From Clostridia bacterium (GTDB lineage: Bacteria > Bacillota > Clostridia > Oscillospirales > Acutalibacteraceae), in NCBI GenBank assembly GCA_017521365.1, contig JAFXCT010000086.1, forward strand, positions 1 through 37,428: a DNA stretch of 37,428 bases. The letters run 5' to 3'. The notes under the pieces are model-generated. The model was not told where the DNA came from. It did no database searches and was given only the letters and a program-made list of their open reading frames with translations. Positions 17,501-25,066 of this stretch are shown here, one piece after another. Within the stretch, counting starts at the first letter, position 1. Each line of letters opens with the position of its first letter. A program made the position numbers and the translations under genes.

Positions 17501-17662
17501 GAAGCCGCCGAAGCCCATCTCCTGCATATAGCCGATTTCCTTGTCAAGCAGCTCCTGATTAAGCTCACAGTTCCACGCCCAGAACGGTGTGGCTCGGTAT
17601 TCGCTTGTGGGATTTTCAAACCGTTCCTTGGTCAACGGCTCGAAGTTCTTTTTGTACAGCAT
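14597..17662 (-). CDS. Large glycoside hydrolase, GH106-like (alpha-L-rhamnosidase type)
   Basis: A 1021-residue cytoplasmic-looking protein (no signal peptide). The N-terminal segment PFWAWN (residues 26-31), EMGFGGFHMHVRVG and LYDEDKWPSGFAGG is the pattern of GH106-like enzymes, whose characterised members release alpha-L-rhamnose from plant polysaccharides and glycoconjugates. The middle has TIM-barrel-like blocks (PAIFTDEPQV, TGHMMEEPS) and a Rossmann-like region (LTIRSSTLKFLERFRANGGKVIFAG). The C-terminal part ends in beta-sandwich, sugar-binding-like sequence. I chose ATG 17662 because GGGAGG lies 7 bases before it. The absence of a signal peptide suggests action on imported oligosaccharides. 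The exact sugar is not certain. Confidence 0.78.
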   Translation of the reverse strand: MLYKKNFEPLTKERFENPTSEYRATPFWAWNCELNQELLDKEIGYMQEMGFGGFHMHVRVGMSTEYLSDAFMDLIKGSVETAKDKKMLAWLYDEDKWPSGFAGGLVTKKKENRSKYLLFTRKGYGSGTGSSNDSSAAAVREENGYLLARYTVTLDQNGCLESYRRLADDEECADCWYAYCETQGESDWFNLQAYVDALSPEAMNEFINITHERYKECIGEDFGEAVPAIFTDEPQVARKKMFGKAIGDRDAFLPYTTDFADTYKEMYGEELFEKLPELFWELPDGKVSVTRYRYHDHVAERFAVAFADNIGGWCEKNGIMLTGHMMEEPSLESQNAAVGDCMRSYRGFGLPGIDMLCDSRELTTAKQCQSAVHQYGREGMLSELYGVTGWDFTFRGHKLQGDWQAALGVSVRVPHLYWVSMKGEAKRDYPACIGHQSPWYKEYTYIEDHFARVNAAITRGRPIVRVGVIHPIESYWLRYGPEEQTAAIRDEMNEQFMQLADWLLYNLVDFDYICEANLPQQADGTRVGQMQYDTIIVPNLLTIRSSTLKFLERFRANGGKVIFAGSQPDYVDALASDEAKKFAAESTAVGWSKGQLLNALEANREIDLRDDRGERTRNHMYQLRDDGDCRWLFVAPVNHTDDHYICYSEDYTLRLKGEYAPELWNTMDGSVKPLAAEYRYGDTYIDFELYPQDSVLLKLVEGKSGVAPEKKKERTVVGLLPYKAQVELAEPNVVLLDMPEYRLNGGEWRENEEILRICDGLKAELKMKNAIAGGAQPWLFGFEKETETVDLKYIVCSDVEVDCVSFALEDIDKSTITFNGKAVDMVSTGKYVDDSIDVVKLGKLEKGENVIVLSRAFGKVSTLEACYLLGDFGVELKGRSFKVTEPVRELEFGDWTRQGLPFYGGNVTYKLKIQGSNEELSVMIPHFTQPVCTVFVDGKKTGTVALAPYSAPLGKLDEGEHTLEITAFGNRFNTFAALHMYDEAARWHGPDKWRLKHTRWSYEYNVRKSGITATPMLVKYE

Positions 17663-17691
17663 TTTTATACCTCCCGTAGGAATAATATTCA

Positions 17692-17720
17692 TTGACAAAT
17701 TCTTTTTATTATTTTATACT
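17692..17720 (+). promoter_or_regulatory. Promoter of the glycosyltransferase/GH127 unit
   Basis: TTGACA (17692-17697) and TATACT (17715-17720), 17-nt spacer, on the plus strand, about 90 bases before the glycosyltransferase start. Confidence 0.7.
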
Positions 17721-17736
17721 TTAAGGGTATATAGTT

Positions 17737-17765
17737 ATATTAGGGTATTATAATTTAAAAGTCAA
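17737..17765 (-). promoter_or_regulatory. Divergent promoter of the GH106-like gene
   Basis: On the minus strand, TTGACT (17760-17765), a 17-nt spacer and TAATAT (17737-17742). It lies back to back with the plus-strand promoter in an AT-rich gap, so joint control of the two units is possible. Confidence 0.5.
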
Positions 17766-17810
17766 CCAAATTTTTGTGAATTTTTACCATTTTGAAGGAA
17801 GTGAAAAAGA

Positions 17811-18776
17811 ATGAAAGAAAAGTTAAGCCTAATCATCCCCTGCTACAACGAGGAGGAGGTGCTTCCCCTGCTTTACAAGGAGCTTTGCTCCGTGGCAGAA
17901 AAAATGGCAGACAGCGAATTTGAATTCCTTTTTGTCGATGACGGCTCAAAGGATAAGACGCTCGGAATAATCAAAGAATATTCTCTGACAGATGAAAGAG
18001 TAAAATACGTTTCATTCTCACGCAACTTCGGCAAGGAGGCGGCAATGTACGCCGGCTTCTGCGAGGCAGACGGCGACTACGTTGCCGTTATGGATGCCGA
18101 TTTGCAGGACCCGCCCTCGCTTCTGCCCGAAATGCTGCGCATAATCAAGGAAGACGGCTACGATTCCGTTGCCACACGCAGAGTTACCCGTGAGGGCGAG
18201 CCTAAAATCCGTTCACTCTTCGCCCGTATGTTCTACAAAATTATTAACAGAATTTCCGACGCTGACATTGTTGACGGCGCAAGGGATTTCCGCCTGATGA
18301 AAAAAGATATGGTTGAGGCAATCGTCAATATGTGCGAGTACAACCGCTTTTCAAAGGGTATTTTCGGCTGGATAGGCTTCAAAACCTATTGGCTGCCCTT
18401 CCAGAACGTTGAGCGTGCCGCAGGCGAAACAAAGTGGAGCTTCTGGAAGCTGTTCAAATATTCGCTCGAGGGCATAATCAACTTTTCGCAGACTCCGCTG
18501 AATATCGCCTCGTGGATAGGCATATTCTTCACCGTTATGTCCTTCGTCGGCGTTGCAGTCGTTTTCATCCGCAGGCTGTTCTTCGACGACCCCGTGCAGG
18601 GCTGGGCTTCCCTCGTGTGCTTCATCTGCTTTATCGGCGGCATCCAGCTTTTCTGTATGGGCGTAATCGGCCAGTATCTCGCCAAAACCTATATGGAAGT
18701 CAAAAAAAGACCGATATATGTAGTCAGAGAAACGAATAAAAGAAAAGAGGAAAAACCGAATGAAACCAACCAGTAA
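17811..18776 (+). CDS. Polyprenyl-phosphate glycosyltransferase (GT2, GtrB/DPM-like)
   Basis: A 321-residue GT2 enzyme that probably loads a sugar from its nucleotide onto undecaprenyl phosphate at the cytoplasmic face. The GT-A domain has SLIIPCYNEEEVLP, FLFVDDGSKDKT, FSRNFGKEAAMYAG and VMDADLQDPP with the metal-binding Asp pair. The C-terminal part has two membrane segments (about residues 225-255 and 262-290) followed by a basic tail, the arrangement of GtrB/YfdH-like proteins. Its last 17 bases overlap the GH127 gene start, so the two are co-transcribed. The pairing of a lipid-sugar synthase with an arabinofuranosidase is not an obvious pathway. Confidence 0.88.
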   Translation: MKEKLSLIIPCYNEEEVLPLLYKELCSVAEKMADSEFEFLFVDDGSKDKTLGIIKEYSLTDERVKYVSFSRNFGKEAAMYAGFCEADGDYVAVMDADLQDPPSLLPEMLRIIKEDGYDSVATRRVTREGEPKIRSLFARMFYKIINRISDADIVDGARDFRLMKKDMVEAIVNMCEYNRFSKGIFGWIGFKTYWLPFQNVERAAGETKWSFWKLFKYSLEGIINFSQTPLNIASWIGIFFTVMSFVGVAVVFIRRLFFDDPVQGWASLVCFICFIGGIQLFCMGVIGQYLAKTYMEVKKRPIYVVRETNKRKEEKPNETNQ

Positions 18777-20565
18777 AATCATCCCTCTTAAGAACACCGA
18801 AATCACGGGCGGCTTCTGGGCAGACAAGCAAAAGCTCAACCGTGAGGTTACCATTCACAGCGTTTACGACCGCTTTGCCGAAACGGGCAGATTTGAAGCG
18901 TTCAAGGTAAACTGGAAGGAGGGCGAGCCCAACAAGCCGCACATCTTCTGGGATTCGGACGTTGCAAAGTGGCTTGAAAGTGCGGCGTACATAATTGCAA
19001 AAACTCCCGACCCGGAGCTTGAAAAAATCATTGACGAAACGGTTGACCTGATAGACAAAAACCGTTGGGACGATGGCTATTTCAACATCTGCTACACTCT
19101 TTTCGAGCCTGAGGACCGTTTCACCGCAAGATACAACCACGAGCTTTACTGCGCCGGTCACCTTATGGAAGCGGCAGTTGCATATTACTACGCCACGGGC
19201 AAGGACAAATTTCTGAAAATTATGTGTGACTACGCCGATATGATTGAAAAGGCGTTTGTCACGGAAAAATGGGCGGAGTTTGACAGCCCCGGCCACGAGG
19301 AAATTGAGCTTGCTCTCGTAAAGCTTTACCGTGCCACGGGCGAAAATAGATACCTTGAGCTGAGCAAATATTTTGTTGACGTAAGAGGTTCGGAGGAAGA
19401 CAGCTACACCCAGGCACACAAGCCCGTCAGAGAGCAGGATGAGGCTGTCGGCCACAGCGTGCGTGCGGTTTACCTCTACAGCGGTATGGCAGACCTTGCC
19501 GCAGAGTACGGCGATGAAAGCCTTTTCAACGCCGCAGACACTCTCTTTGACAGTATGGCAAAGAAGAAGATGTACATTACGGGCGGCTTAGGTCAGACCT
19601 GCGTGGGCGAAGCCTTTTTAGGCGATTACGATTTGCCCGAAACCTCGTCCTACTGTGAAACCTGTGCAGACATCGGCTATATTCTTTTTGCGCAGCGAAT
19701 GAGCGCAATCAAGCCCGACAGAAAGTACGACGATGCGGCTGAGCTTGCCCTTTACAACGGCTTCCTCTGCGGACTTTCACTCGACGGCAAAGGCTTCTTC
19801 TACGACAATTCAATTGAGGTTGACCTCATAGGAATAAACAATCCCCACGACAACAGGCACAGACCCTTCTACCCGATTACACAGCGGCTTGAGGTTTTCA
19901 GCTGCTCGTGCTGTCCCCCCAACGTTACAAGGTTAATTGCAAACATAGGCGAATTTGCCTGCACGGAAAACGACGGCACGCTCTGGCTTCACCACTTTAT
20001 GGGCGGCGAATTCAAGGGCGAGGGCAAGGCAATCCGCGTTGAAACGCTTTACCCCGAAAACGGTAAAATGAAAATCACCTGCTCGGGCAATTTCACGCTT
20101 GCGCTGCGTCTGCCCTCCTGGTGCAGAAGCTACACACTCAGCGGCGGCAAAAACGCAACGCTTAAGGAAGACGGCTTCATTTACGTTGACGTAACAGACG
20201 GCGAGGTTATTGAGTACACGCTTGATATGCCCGTACGCTTTATTCAGGCAAATCCCAAGGTTCGCCAGTGCTGCGGCAGAGTTGCCGTACAGAGAGGCCC
20301 CGTCGTTTACTGTGCCGAGGGTGTTGACAATCCCCTGCCGCTCAAGGGTCTTTACGTTGACCCGAAAAACGGCGCAACGCTCGTTGAAGCACCCGAATAC
20401 GGCATAAGCACAATTGAGCTTGACGGCTATATCCGCCCCGAAAGCGACGAGCTTTATTACGATTATGACGAAAGCTTCACCGAACAGAAAATCAAGCTCA
20501 TCCCCTACTACGCATACGCAAACAGAGGCGAGAGCGATATGCTTGTGTGGCTGACAAAGAAATAA
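18760..20565 (+). CDS. GH127 beta-L-arabinofuranosidase
   Basis: A 601-residue member of GH127 (former DUF1680), which releases beta-L-arabinofuranose, for example from hydroxyproline-rich plant glycoproteins. The catalytic set known from Bifidobacterium HypBA1 can be placed by spacing: Glu284 (in CVGEAFLGDYDLP) as acid/base, Glu300 and Cys302 (YCETCADIG) plus Cys384 and Cys385 (CSCCPPNVT) as zinc ligands, with Cys384 the likely nucleophile. There is no signal peptide, so intracellular action is likely. It overlaps the glycosyltransferase upstream and is followed, after a 114-bp repeat element, by the GNAT-like gene. Confidence 0.9.
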   Translation: MKPTSKIIPLKNTEITGGFWADKQKLNREVTIHSVYDRFAETGRFEAFKVNWKEGEPNKPHIFWDSDVAKWLESAAYIIAKTPDPELEKIIDETVDLIDKNRWDDGYFNICYTLFEPEDRFTARYNHELYCAGHLMEAAVAYYYATGKDKFLKIMCDYADMIEKAFVTEKWAEFDSPGHEEIELALVKLYRATGENRYLELSKYFVDVRGSEEDSYTQAHKPVREQDEAVGHSVRAVYLYSGMADLAAEYGDESLFNAADTLFDSMAKKKMYITGGLGQTCVGEAFLGDYDLPETSSYCETCADIGYILFAQRMSAIKPDRKYDDAAELALYNGFLCGLSLDGKGFFYDNSIEVDLIGINNPHDNRHRPFYPITQRLEVFSCSCCPPNVTRLIANIGEFACTENDGTLWLHHFMGGEFKGEGKAIRVETLYPENGKMKITCSGNFTLALRLPSWCRSYTLSGGKNATLKEDGFIYVDVTDGEVIEYTLDMPVRFIQANPKVRQCCGRVAVQRGPVVYCAEGVDNPLPLKGLYVDPKNGATLVEAPEYGISTIELDGYIRPESDELYYDYDESFTEQKIKLIPYYAYANRGESDMLVWLTKK

Positions 20566-20593
20566 AAATTTATCTGCGATAAACTTTTATTTC

Positions 20594-20707
20594 AATGCAA
20601 AATGCAAAATGATAAATGCAAAATTAAGGGTCGCTTCGCTCCGATTTATAATGGGTGAGGGCGAAGCCCTCCCACAATTTTGCACTTTGCACTTTGCGTT
20701 TTGCATT
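20594..20707. repeat. MITE-like inverted-repeat element, copy 1
   Basis: A 114-bp palindromic unit. The outer 32-bp arms (AATGCAAAATGCAAAATG at the left, CTTTGCGTTTTGCATT at the right) are inverted copies with about 27 of 32 matching. The centre holds GGGTCGCTTCGCTCC and GAGGGCGAAGCCCTC. A second copy lies at 25872-25994. There is no coding capacity. It lies between the GH127 gene and the GNAT-like gene. Confidence 0.85.
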
Positions 20708-20762
20708 CACAACAATCTCAGAAATATTAAACAACTCTACATATTGAAAGGACGTAACCACT

Positions 20763-21686
20763 ATGCTTCACAATTCAGAACACAACAGAGACGTTATGCA
20801 GAGAATCGGCTTCCCGCAGGAGGCACAGGACTGCTTTATTAAAATGTTCAAGCTCCTTGACGAAAACAAGGAGTGGGGCGATGAATTTGACAAAATCTAC
20901 GAGGACTATATGTTCCCGTGGGCAAACGAGCTTGGCGAAAAGCTTGAAAGACTGACTGCACTTGCAGAGAAAATGAAAAAGCCCGAGCAGACTTTGCATA
21001 TGACCTTCCTGCTTTGCTGCAGCGAGGAGCTTCTCAACCGCTACCGTGAAAAGGGCCTTTCCGACAAGCTCTACTACGACCATATGTGCGACCTGCGCTG
21101 TAAGCTCATCGAGTGCCGCAACTGCGAAAACTGCTGGGGCACCTTTGTCGGCGGATGGTTCCACGGCCAGTACGAGGTTGACCGCTTTGCACTGGGCCGC
21201 TTCCAGTATGAGCTTCGTGAGTTTGACGACAAGCACGACGGACACGTGCTTTCGGGCGGCCACGTTATCCACACGGGCGACAAATACGTAAACTTCCACA
21301 TTCCGTCACTCGGTATTCCGCTGACAGACGAAATCCGTATGGATTCCTACCGCCAGGCTTTTGAATTTTTCAAAGATGAGTTCAACGGCGGCCCCGTAAT
21401 TTTCGGCTGCGGCTCATGGCTGCTTTACGACAAGTACCTTGACTTCCTGCCCGAAAACAGCAACACGGCAAAATTCATCCGTGATTTTGAAATTCTGCGC
21501 CAGGAAGCAAAGGAAGAATTCAACGACGGCTGGAGAATTTTTGACCGCTTTTCCGACCTGCCCGTTGAGCAGTGGCCGAGAGACACCTCTATGCGCCGTG
21601 CGTTTGCAGAATACGTTGAGGCAGGCGGCAAAACGGGCCACGGCTTCGGTGTAATCGTATTTGACGGCGAAAAAATCGTAAGATAA
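20763..21686 (+). CDS. GNAT-like acyltransferase-domain protein (NAT_N/GNAT_C type)
   Basis: A 307-residue protein with no signal peptide. The C-terminal half, from DRFALGRFQYELREFDD through NFHIPSLGIPLTDE and GPVIFGCGSWLLYDKYLDFLPENSNTAKFIRDFEI, matches my memory of the GNAT_C domain found in uncharacterised acyltransferase-like proteins. The N-terminal helical half fits the NAT_N partner domain. Acyl donor and acceptor are unknown. Relatives are often seen close to glycoside hydrolase genes, as here, which hints at modifying or deacylating a sugar. The start is ATG 20763 with AAAGGA upstream. It precedes recF by only 11 bases. Confidence 0.65.
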   Translation: MLHNSEHNRDVMQRIGFPQEAQDCFIKMFKLLDENKEWGDEFDKIYEDYMFPWANELGEKLERLTALAEKMKKPEQTLHMTFLLCCSEELLNRYREKGLSDKLYYDHMCDLRCKLIECRNCENCWGTFVGGWFHGQYEVDRFALGRFQYELREFDDKHDGHVLSGGHVIHTGDKYVNFHIPSLGIPLTDEIRMDSYRQAFEFFKDEFNGGPVIFGCGSWLLYDKYLDFLPENSNTAKFIRDFEILRQEAKEEFNDGWRIFDRFSDLPVEQWPRDTSMRRAFAEYVEAGGKTGHGFGVIVFDGEKIVR

Positions 21687-21697
21687 AAGGGATATAA

Positions 21698-22792
21698 ATG
21701 AAAGTTCTTAACCTCAAAGCCTATGATTACCGCAACCTTGCCCGGCTGGACTATACCCCGGGCGAGGGTGTGAACATAATCTGCGGCGAAAACGGCCTGG
21801 GAAAAACAAACTTAATAGAGAGCATCTGGCTTTTCACGGGCTGCCGCAGCTTCAGAAGCGTGAGGGATAAGGACGTTGTTATGTTCAGCCAACCGCAGGC
21901 GAGACTCGAAATGGAGTTTCACTCTGGCAACCGCACGAAAAACGCCGTGATAACCGTTGACGAAAAGCGCCATGCGGAACTCAACGGCATTTCTCTTGCT
22001 TCGGGCAGGAAGATGATGGGTGAATTCACCTGCGTTGCGTTCACTCCGCTTCATCTGTCAATTGTAAAGGACGGGCCCGAGGAAAGAAGAAAATTCCTCG
22101 ACATAGCTTTAAGCCAGTTAAAGCCCAAGTACGCAAAAAGCCTGCTTGAATACAACAAGATTTTAGCCCAGCGCAACGCCACGCTCCGTGCGGCGAGGGA
22201 TAACCCGTCCTTCCTTGCAATGCTCGATATATGGGACGAGGAGCTGGCGCAAAAGGGCGCAGTTATAATTGACAGCCGTATGCGCTGTCTTGAAAGCCTT
22301 AAGGAATATGCGTGCTCTGCATACGATGAAATTTCCTCGGGCAAGGAAACGCTTACCCTGCGCTACAAGGAGTATGCCCGTGAAAAGGCGCAGGGGCGAC
22401 AAGAAATTTACGAGAGCCTCATTGCCGCACTCCGTGAAAAAAGAGACGGCGACGTTGACCGCTGTATAACGAGCGTGGGTGCACACAGAGAAGAATTTTC
22501 AATTGAGCTTTCGGGCAAAAGCGCACGCAATTTCGGCTCGCAGGGTCAGCAGAGAAGTGCCGCACTTTCGCTTAAATTGGCTGAGGCGGATTTAATTGCA
22601 AAGGCCACGGGTGAGGAGCCCGTAATTCTGCTTGACGACGTTTTCAGCGAGCTTGACCCGCAGCGGCAGAAATACGTTGTCAGCCGCCTGCAGAACAGGC
22701 AGGTTTTCATCACCTGCTGTGACGAGGAAAATCTCGTCCATATGGAAGGACTCAATGTAAAAGTTGAAAGATTGGAACAGTTGGAGAAATAA
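21698..22792 (+). CDS. recF: DNA replication and repair protein RecF
   Basis: SMC-like ATPase that, with RecO and RecR, loads RecA at gapped DNA. The 364-residue protein has Walker A GENGLGKTN (residues 30-38), the LxGCRSFR region, FTPLHLSIVKDGPEERRKFLD, the signature FGSQGQQRSAALSLKLAEA and Walker B VILLDDVFSELD. In many Bacillota recF follows dnaA and dnaN; here it follows an acyltransferase-like gene and is more than 17 kb from rpmH, so the origin cluster is split. The following uracil-DNA glycosylase gene is 3 bases away, which suggests a DNA-repair operon. Confidence 0.96.
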   Translation: MKVLNLKAYDYRNLARLDYTPGEGVNIICGENGLGKTNLIESIWLFTGCRSFRSVRDKDVVMFSQPQARLEMEFHSGNRTKNAVITVDEKRHAELNGISLASGRKMMGEFTCVAFTPLHLSIVKDGPEERRKFLDIALSQLKPKYAKSLLEYNKILAQRNATLRAARDNPSFLAMLDIWDEELAQKGAVIIDSRMRCLESLKEYACSAYDEISSGKETLTLRYKEYAREKAQGRQEIYESLIAALREKRDGDVDRCITSVGAHREEFSIELSGKSARNFGSQGQQRSAALSLKLAEADLIAKATGEEPVILLDDVFSELDPQRQKYVVSRLQNRQVFITCCDEENLVHMEGLNVKVERLEQLEK

Positions 22793-22795
22793 ATT

Positions 22796-23374
22796 ATGTA
22801 CGATAATTGGGAACAGCTTAAAAACGACTGTATGAACTGCCGTAAGTGTCAGCTCGCCGCAACGAGAACTAAGCTCGTTTTCGGCGTTGGCAACGAAAAC
22901 GCAAGGGTGCTTTTCATCGGCGAAGGCCCCGGCGCAAACGAAGATTTGCAGGGCGAGCCCTTTGTAGGCAGAGGCGGTCAGCTTCTGGACAAATTCCTTG
23001 CCGCAGTTGACCTTGACAGAAAAAAGAACATATATATTGCAAATATGGTGAAATGCCGTCCCCCGCAGAACCGTGACCCCTCCCCCGAGGAGCAGAACGA
23101 GTGCATCGGCTGGCTTCGTGAGCAGACAAGACTGCTCAAGCCGAAAATCATAGTCTGCCTTGGCAGAATTTCGGCAACAAGACTCATTTCACCCGATTTC
23201 AAGGTAACGAAACAGCACGGTCAGTTCTTTGATAAAAACGGTACCCTTATGATGGGTACGTTCCACCCCGCAGCACTCCTGCGCAACCCGAATCAGAAGC
23301 CCGAAGCACTGGAAGATTTTATTGCGTTGAGGGAAAAGATACTTGAGATTTGTCCGGAAACTTACGAGTTATGA
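22796..23374 (+). CDS. Uracil-DNA glycosylase, family 4 (iron-sulfur type)
   Basis: Removes uracil from DNA. The 192-residue protein has motif [25 protein letters not shown], the [15 protein letters not shown] segment and the late [12 protein letters not shown]. The four Fe-S cysteines can be placed as Cys12, Cys15, Cys87 and Cys103; the 71- and 15-residue gaps fit the family 4 pattern. Older annotation calls such proteins phage SPO1 DNA-polymerase-related. It lies 3 bases after recF and overlaps the DUF559 gene by 4 bases. Confidence 0.93.
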   Translation: MYDNWEQLKNDCMNCRKCQLAATRTKLVFGVGNENARVLFIGEGPGANEDLQGEPFVGRGGQLLDKFLAAVDLDRKKNIYIANMVKCRPPQNRDPSPEEQNECIGWLREQTRLLKPKIIVCLGRISATRLISPDFKVTKQHGQFFDKNGTLMMGTFHPAALLRNPNQKPEALEDFIALREKILEICPETYEL

Positions 23375-23769
23375 GTAAAGAAAAGGACTACGAATACACT
23401 TCCTACAACAGCGGCAATACCGACCTTGCAAAAGCTCTCCGAAAATCAATGACGAAGCAGGAAAAACACCTTTGGTATGATTTTCTGCAAAAATATCCCG
23501 TTAAGTTTTATAAGCAGCGACCGCTTGACAATTACATAGTCGATTTTTACTGTTCAAAAGCAAAGCTTGTTATCGAGCTTGACGGAAGTCAGCATTACAG
23601 CGAAGAAGGAATTTTGTCAGACAGCAAAAGAACCGCCGTTCTAAACCGACTCGGAATTGAAGTTCTGCGTTTTTCCAACAGCGATATAAACGAAAATTTT
23701 GAAGGTGTCTGTCTGGCAATTGATAAAAGAATCAGCGAAAAGCTTAATATTCCTATGCAGGTTTTTTGA
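23371..23769 (+). CDS. DUF559 (Vsr-like) endonuclease-fold protein
   Basis: A 132-residue protein of the DUF559 family, related to very-short-patch repair endonucleases. The core reads LRKSMTKQEKHLWYDFLQ, FYKQRPLDNYIVDFYC, KLVIELDGSQHY, RLGIEVLRFSNSDI, with the PD-(D/E)xK-like acidic residues in IVDFYC and VIELDGSQH. Activity has not been shown for most members. It overlaps the uracil-DNA glycosylase by 4 bases (ATGA), so the two are translationally coupled. I chose ATG 23371 over the longer frame from 23350, which would run back into the glycosylase. An inverted-repeat element follows. Confidence 0.88.
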   Translation: MSKEKDYEYTSYNSGNTDLAKALRKSMTKQEKHLWYDFLQKYPVKFYKQRPLDNYIVDFYCSKAKLVIELDGSQHYSEEGILSDSKRTAVLNRLGIEVLRFSNSDINENFEGVCLAIDKRISEKLNIPMQVF

Positions 23770-23784
23770 GCGTGGGTTTTTATA

Positions 23785-23942
23785 ACCTCTCCGTCGCTGC
23801 GGCGACACCTCTCCTTTCAGGAGAGGCCGGGGGCGTAGCAATTAACGGCATAAAAGCCTGAAATTCGATATGAACATCGCTGTCACGCACTAAGCCTCTC
23901 CTGAAAGGAGAGGTGGCACGGCGTAAGCCGTGACGGAGAGGT
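23785..23942. repeat. Inverted-repeat element of the CTCCTTTC-GGAG type, copy 1
   Basis: 158 bp. Left arm 23785-23827 and right arm 23894-23942 are inverted. Each has an 11-nt end box (ACCTCTCCGTC), a small hairpin that differs between arms (GCTGCGGC on the left, ACGGCTTACGCCGT on the right), and then the self-palindromic box CCTCTCCTTTCAGGAGAGG. The centre has no gene. Confidence 0.85.
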
Positions 23943-23972
23943 CAAAAAAAAATATATCCCAGAGGCAAAATT

Positions 23973-24818
23973 ATGTCATTTATCACAGCAATAACAGAAA
24001 TTTTTTCATACCCGTTTTTGCGCACGCCGTTGTTGGTGGGCATACTCGTTTCGCTTTGTGCGGCGTTGCTCGGCTCGGTGCTTGTGCTCGAGCGTTTTTC
24101 AATGATAGGCGACGGGCTTTCGCACGTGGGCTACGGCTCGCTTTGCGTTGCGGCGGCGGCAGGAATTGCACCGCTTAAAATCGCCATACCCGTGGTTATA
24201 GTTGCGGCGTTCTTTCTGCTTCGCATAAGCCGAAACAGCCGCATTAACGGCGACAGCGCAATTGCCCTGATTTCGGGCACGGCCATTGCCGTGGGCGTGC
24301 TGACGGTAAAGCTGGCAGGCAACGTGAATATTGACGTTGGCAGTTATATGTTCGGCAGTATCGTTGCCGTAAACAGCAGCGACATTGCGGTAAGCGTTGT
24401 GCTTTCCGCCGTTGTAATACTGATGTATGCACTGATGTACAAAACCGTTTTCGGCGTGACCTTTGACGAGAGCTTTGCAAGGGCAACGGGCACGAAGGTT
24501 TCGTTTTACAACACGGTCATAGCCCTGCTGACTGCGGTTACTATTGTCGTTGGTATGCGCCTGATGGGTGCAATTCTAATTTCCTCTCTTCTCATTTTTC
24601 CGTCGCTTACCGCAATGCGCTTTTTCCGCTCGTTCAGAGGTGTTGTGCTCTGCTCGGCAGTCGTTTCAACACTCGGCTTTTTCCTCGGCTTTGTTGCCGC
24701 CTACCGCTTCGATTTGCCGACGGGTGCAAGCGTCGTTGCCGTAAACGCAATTATGTTCGTAATTTTCAGCATTGCGGGAAAAATAAAGCAAAGACTGACT
24801 AAAAAGAATTGCTGTTAA
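23973..24818 (+). CDS. ABC-type metal (zinc/manganese) transporter permease, ZnuB-like
   Basis: A 281-residue ABC-3 family permease with about eight hydrophobic segments. Typical blocks are LLVGILVSLCAALLGSVLVLERFSMIGDGLSHVGYG near the start, the GTAIAVGVL region, DESFARATGTK on the cytoplasmic side and MRLMGAILISSLLIFPSLTAMR. These proteins take up Zn, Mn or Fe with an ATPase and a binding lipoprotein, neither of which is encoded next to it here. Repeat elements flank it on both sides, so rearrangement may have separated it from its partners (inference). Confidence 0.88.
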   Translation: MSFITAITEIFSYPFLRTPLLVGILVSLCAALLGSVLVLERFSMIGDGLSHVGYGSLCVAAAAGIAPLKIAIPVVIVAAFFLLRISRNSRINGDSAIALISGTAIAVGVLTVKLAGNVNIDVGSYMFGSIVAVNSSDIAVSVVLSAVVILMYALMYKTVFGVTFDESFARATGTKVSFYNTVIALLTAVTIVVGMRLMGAILISSLLIFPSLTAMRFFRSFRGVVLCSAVVSTLGFFLGFVAAYRFDLPTGASVVAVNAIMFVIFSIAGKIKQRLTKKNCC

Positions 24819-24867
24819 AAATTAGGAATTCGGAATTTAATTCGTAATGCGCAATTCGTAATTATTA

Positions 24868-24994
24868 CAATCCTCCGCCTCGCTATGCTCGGCACCTCCT
24901 TTCAAAAGGAGGTTAAACTCTACTCACAAGCGATATAAACTGCTTTGTCAAAAGCTCCTTTTGAAAGGAGCTGTCACGAAGTGACTGAGGATTG
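24868..24994. repeat. Inverted-repeat element of the CTCCTTTC-GGAG type, copy 2
   Basis: 127 bp. The ends CAATCCTC and GAGGATTG are inverted. Each arm then has a variable mini-hairpin (CCTCGCTATGCTCGG on the left; GTCACGAAGTGAC on the right) and a box CTCCTTTCAAAAGGAG (left) or CTCCTTTTGAAAGGAG (right). It has the same architecture as the element at 23785-23942 with diverged sequence. A separate AT-rich stretch with repeated AATTCG/GTAAT motifs lies just before it (24822-24866). Confidence 0.8.
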
Positions 24995-25007
24995 AAAAAA
25001 CAAAAAC

Positions 25008-25027
25008 GGCAGGAGCAAGCCCCTGCC
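25008..25027. repeat. Short GGCAGG...CCTGCC palindrome
   Basis: A 20-nt near-perfect hairpin (GGCAGGAGC with GCCCCTGCC) followed by CTACA, resembling one end of the element at 34534-34603. It lies between the permease gene and the DRTGG gene and could act as a weak transcription barrier. Confidence 0.5.
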
Positions 25028-25066
25028 CTACAATAATAAATTACACTACCGAAAGGAGAAACCGTT

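Noticed and set aside
21265-21273. Perfect DnaA box TTATCCACA
   Set aside because: It is a single copy inside the GNAT-like coding region, with no neighbouring boxes or AT-rich unwinding region.
24822-24866. AT-rich AATTCG/GTAAT stretch as a separate mobile element
   Set aside because: It has short imperfect repeats only, with no clear ends or second copy in the window; it is noted with the neighbouring element.
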